A DNA stretch of 11,483 nucleotides from Oehlia diaphana (lineage: Eukaryota; Glomeromycota; Glomeromycetes; Glomerales; Glomeraceae), in NCBI GenBank assembly GCA_003833135.1, contig QZLH01001183.1, positions 7,354-18,836 of the forward strand, in the 5' to 3' direction. Within the stretch, counting starts at the first letter, position 1. Every line of letters begins with the position of its first letter. The position numbers and the translations under genes were made by a program. Shown here one piece after another: positions 8,362 to 11,483 of the stretch. The notes below the pieces were generated by a model that was given only the letters and a program-made list of their open reading frames with translations, was not told where the DNA came from and ran no database searches.

Positions 8362-8721
8362 AATTTATAATTAACGAGAAAACTGGATTTTTATCAATTT
8401 TTTACATCATGGAAACATTAGGTCGTAATAAAGAATAGATAGTAAAACCTTTTATTTTGAAATTACATATACGATTGATTTTTATGTAAGAGGTAAAGAG
8501 GTTATATAAATAGAAACCATAAATTAATTACGAGAGAAGCCAACTTAGTATTGATCTTGATGGGTCAAGAGATTATTCTTGATATTATTAATAATATATG
8601 TTATCAAAGAAGTATAATGCGACTTTATTAAGATCGATACTCTTTCAATAGAGATAGATCAAGTAAAAAATCTCTGCCAATTAATCAATGATTTTGTCTA
8701 ATTTTTTTTTCCAAAAAAGGA
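8362..8721. other. Gene-free region left of the putative LTR
   Basis: Holds a good TATA-like sequence (TATATAAATAG, 8503-8513) with no gene behind it. It ends in a purine run (AAAAAAGGAGG, 8713-8723) abutting the putative LTR. That run resembles a polypurine tract and leaves open the reading that the LTR is the right-hand end of a decayed retrotransposon. No pol-like protein sequence was found in this stretch. Confidence 0.4.
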
Positions 8722-8848
8722 GGTATTGTAATAATTAGATTCTGTCTACCCTTTAAATTATTAGATACATGACCGTAAAGGAACTGTTTGATTCATGGGA
8801 ATGATTTTATTGAAGAATTGCGTACTGTATTGATAATTGATAATTGAA

Positions 8849-9031
8849 CTGTACTGTGTGCACAATATGCACAATAATAAATTAGAGCGTATATATGCGT
8901 ATATATAACTTCACTATTTTACTTTAAGATTTAAACACCAATTACTGTACAGTGTGTATATATATGCGTATATATTAACTTTTACTATTTTTATTTTAAG
9001 ATTTATATAATAAGACAACACCACCAATTTA
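8849..9031 (+). repeat. Imperfect tandem duplication inside the putative LTR
   Basis: Unit 1 (8849-8943, 95 bp) and unit 2 (8944-9031, about 88 bp) share an ordered set of blocks: ACTGTAC, GTGTG, GCGTATATAT, AACTT, ACTATTTT, TTTAAGATTTA and CACCAATT. Duplicated blocks of this size upstream of the TATA box are typical of retroviral-type enhancer repeats, so the placement supports the U3 reading. Confidence 0.7.
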
Positions 9032-9390
9032 CACTGATGATTCTTAAACTATTGTTACATAACCATTAACAATATTTTGGGATGATTTAACCTGAACTTT
9101 ATTGTGAATTATTATTATCTCTCCTTAAGATCCTTTGGCCATCATTAGTCATGATATAAGGTGATCCTAATGATATTCAATCCTATATATTCGGGCAAGT
9201 CAATATCTAATTGTATTCACCTACCGTTTATCGAGGGTTATAAACTTATAGTACTGAAGCTGGCTTTGGTAGGTAAAAAATATTTGGGTTTGTAATATGA
9301 CAATGAGAGTTAATACCTGAATAATTTGGATATGGTAGAGGACGGAGTTCAACATTCATTGCGTCCCAGAGATTAGGACGGCAAGACATA

Positions 9391-9400
9391 CTATATAAAG
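9391..9400 (+). promoter_or_regulatory. TATA box of the putative LTR
   Basis: CTATATAAAG stands in a locally GC-richer context and is followed by a pyrimidine-rich leader (TTTCATTCTTGC around 9437). It is the best-formed TATA-type core promoter in the right part of the window. The first ATG downstream (9517) opens only 23 codons, so an LTR promoter is more likely than a protein gene. Confidence 0.4.
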
Positions 9401-9713
9401 AAAAGAAAGAAACGTCAGGTTTCATTGATTCATTTCATTCTTGCAACGAATACAGTGTCAGATCATACCATACAAATACAAGAACAGATTATTCAAAGGA
9501 AATATAAGATATACACATGACGAACGCTAAGAATTGCCGTATCGCACTGCTTAAAATATCTGAGTCCAAAAGCAAATGCCTAGTTTAAACATAATATATA
9601 TAATACACCGAGTACAACTTCCATCCAGAAGGATTGAAGATATGAAATTTAAATTTTGATTTATAATAGTCATTTAATATGCTGATTTTAAGGATTTATA
9701 CTTATACAGGTAT

Positions 9714-10371
9714 CTTAAGTGGGGGTATTTCAAGCAGTGCGGTATGGTACACGAATCACTCGAATTACTACACACACTACAAGTTATTGAGCTTGTGATG
9801 TGCTGTATATTTTATGATATTATTTTTATAAGAGGGACGACTAGTTAACCTTAAGTGCTTTCTCCCTTTACCTTTATCTATTATTATTCTACCTTATTGA
9901 AAAACCCTTACACAAAAAGAAGGTAATTTAAAATCTATAGAATCTATTTTGACTCGGGTATTCATTTTTACATAACACCAACAGAAAGAAGATTAATTAT
10001 TTACGACTTTTATTAATAATACGACTTTTATTGGATAGTGATCATTATCGTTATGTTATAAATTCCCTTAAGGATCTAATAAAAATAATATTTTAAATAC
10101 TATTTATACATTAAAATCAACAATATTATTATTACAGATAATGAAAATTTCTTTCACAAATAATCCGAATTTTATGATCTTGGAAACTTTCTTTGAAAGG
10201 AGAACAAGAAATTTCGGTGGGTTTTAATCATTCTTTGTGTTATCAAGTCACATCAAGTAATCAAGTAATCCAAATTATATAATGAGTATTTATTATAATT
10301 AATTATTCAGGTTTATTCCAGTAAGTAAAAGAAGTTATATCTAAATATGGTATATAATTATTATTGTGAAT
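9714..10371. other. Gene-free region
   Basis: Only short open stretches are present, the longest about 56 codons without a useful start at 9675-9848 on the + strand, overlapping the LTR end. A small direct repeat (TACGACTTTTATT) lies at about 10002-10031. No domain or RNA is recognised. Confidence 0.45.
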
Positions 10372-10416
10372 TTATTAATAATTGTTATTTATTAATAATT
10401 GTTATTTTATTAATTC
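10372..10416 (+). repeat. 17-bp tandem repeat
   Basis: Two exact copies of TTATTAATAATTGTTAT (10372-10388 and 10389-10405) are followed by a partial third copy with one inserted base. Confidence 0.85.
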
Positions 10417-10978
10417 AGTCGGTTATTGATTATATAATTTCCGGTGAATTTAATCTCTAGTGAAATTATATGGTCAGTTTATTTTAATACTAAAAAGTTT
10501 ATTTTTAGAAAATTATAATGAAAAAGATTTCGTTAATAACATTATAATAACGGCATTTGTGTTAACACTTATTTAGAACATTTTTTAGATGTTTTGTCGA
10601 ATTTTAAATGCATCCAATAATATGTATTGTAATTATTGATCATAATTGGTTTAAAAACAAAAAAATCATGATTAAAAAATAATAATTATAATTATTGATT
10701 ATTTAATTAAACTAAACTTAAAAAAGAATAAACAAAAAAAATTCTTTATTATTATTAATTTATCGTTCTTAAACTATTTAGAATTAGTGTTGATTATTAT
10801 TTTGATTATAAAATAACGAAAAAATAAAAATAAAATAAAAAATTCTCCTTATATGATCGAACAAAACGTAAGACATTATTACGAAAAATTGTTTATTTTT
10901 GATACACGTTGATCGACGAAAAAAAAGTTATTTTTTTTTTTTTTTGCTACGTAAATCATTTTCAAATCAAACACATTT
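10417..10978. other. Gene-free AT-rich spacer
   Basis: No supportable gene or RNA. Includes a 15-base T run (10931-10945). Confidence 0.55.
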
Positions 10979-10991
10979 TGGCGCTGCGCCA
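10979..10991. repeat. GC-rich hairpin TGGCGC-T-GCGCCA
   Basis: Perfect 6-bp arms around a single T, nearly all G/C, in very AT-rich surroundings. This could be a subterminal element of a decayed transposon or a protein-binding palindrome. No partner copy is seen in the window. Confidence 0.55.
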
Positions 10992-11399
10992 TTTTTCAAA
11001 TACGTATTTTGCACTACACGGATAACACGGGCACTCCCAAGCCAAAAATACTTTTATAGAATAATTTTGTCATCTTAAATCACAGGATTTGATGAAATCA
11101 ACAATATTAAAATAATAAATTTATTGTCTTTCATTATATTTATCATATGATTTTTCAAATCGGGGGGGCGTATTATAATAATAATTTTTAACAATTATAA
11201 GACCAAATATGTGATATGCATAGAAATTTCTAGATAATTGACTTTTTAAAAGGTGGATTTTTTGGTTATGAAATGTTTACGTAATACTTCTTATTAAGAT
11301 AATTAATCCCTATTTTTCACTTTAGGAATGTAAATTATCTCATATAATTTATAGAAATCGATGATATTGAATTCATTCGGCGATGATGTGATTATAACG
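10992..11399. other. Gene-free spacer near the window end
   Basis: Mixed composition without an open frame. A run of seven G (11162-11168) is unusual for this sequence. Nothing else is recognised. Confidence 0.5.
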
Positions 11400-11448
11400 A
11401 AAAAAAAAAAAATTTTTTTTTTTTTTTTTTAAAAAAAAAATTTAAAAA

Positions 11449-11483
<35 letters not shown>
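11400..11483. repeat. Pure A/T homopolymer blocks at window end
   Basis: From 11400 the sequence is blocks of only A or only T: about A13, T18, A10, T3, A9, T31. It can fold on itself and carries no other base. It is either a genuine poly(A)/poly(T) junction or, more likely, an assembly or consensus artefact at a contig end. Confidence 0.85.

Larger units (their letters stand above)
8727..9708 (+). mobile_element. Putative solo LTR (982 bp)
   Basis: The element starts TGTAATAA and ends TTATACA, giving canonical TG...CA ends with a short imperfect inverted repeat (TGTAATAA versus TGTATAAG). Identical GGTAT pentamers flank it (8722-8726 and 9709-9713), the 5-bp duplication expected of LTR retrotransposon integration. 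A TATA box lies about 665 bp in (CTATATAAAG, 9391-9400), followed by a C/T-rich leader-like stretch, as in a U3-R-U5 layout. No gag or pol lies on either side, so a solo LTR left by recombination is favoured. Alternatively GGTATC at 9709 could be the start of a primer-binding site, or the purine run at 8713 a polypurine tract. The family cannot be named. Confidence 0.5.

Noticed and set aside
8580..8650. Possible end of a retrotransposon pol gene left of the LTR
   Set aside because: All three + strand frames are broken by stops and no reverse transcriptase or RNase H motif is visible.
9517..9588. 23-codon ATG frame downstream of the 9391 TATA box
   Set aside because: Too short, without recognisable features or splice continuation, and it lies inside the putative LTR.
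9675..9848. About 56 open codons on the + strand
   Set aside because: No upstream ATG or supported exon to join to, and it crosses the putative LTR boundary.
6557..11399. tRNA or rRNA genes
   Set aside because: I looked for a B-box-like GGTTCGA context and for conserved rRNA stretches on both strands and found none with supporting stems.

Overview
The window looks like nuclear DNA of a very AT-rich eukaryote. The best guess is an arbuscular-mycorrhizal (Glomeromycotina, Rhizophagus-like) fungus. The reasons are the A/T-dominated intergenic DNA with frequent homopolymers, one spliced gene with a short GT-AG intron, an Asn/Lys/Ser-rich protein, and many short non-autonomous transposons. This placement is an inference from composition and style, not from a recognised marker gene; another AT-rich fungus or protist is possible.

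Left part (1-5390), no convincing gene. It opens with a 21-bp tandem repeat at the window edge (1-126). It holds two copies, in opposite orientation, of one terminal-inverted-repeat element flanked by TAA duplications (971-1630 and 4000-4301, PIF/Harbinger-like). The first copy is interrupted by a second, unrelated 363-bp inverted-repeat element (1091-1453), and the second copy preserves the matching empty site. Two short CAAAT-rich elements with TAGGG ends and imperfect 8-bp duplications (2841-3044 and 3398-3567, hAT-like) lie between them. A 191-base tract with no C on the + strand lies at 4621-4811.

Middle (5394-6556): the only gene I can support, on the - strand, two exons joined by a 110-bp intron, encoding a 350-residue protein. 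The protein has a low-complexity N-terminal half, an array of 17-residue repeats with an embedded 5-residue minisatellite, a strongly basic segment that could be a nuclear localisation signal, and a short basic/proline C-terminus. Its function is unknown.

Right part (6557-11483), about 4.9 kb, no long reading frame but visibly richer in G and C in places. It holds a compact GC-rich island (7107-7198), a degenerate ~44-bp repeat (8211-8347), a probable solo LTR (8727-9708; TG...CA ends, 5-bp GGTAT duplication, internal TATA box, tandemly duplicated block), a 17-bp tandem repeat and a GC hairpin. It ends in 84 bases of pure A and T blocks that look like a contig end.

No metabolic pathway or multi-gene system can be read here. 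The window is best described as a transposon-dense intergenic landscape around one lineage-specific, repeat-containing gene.
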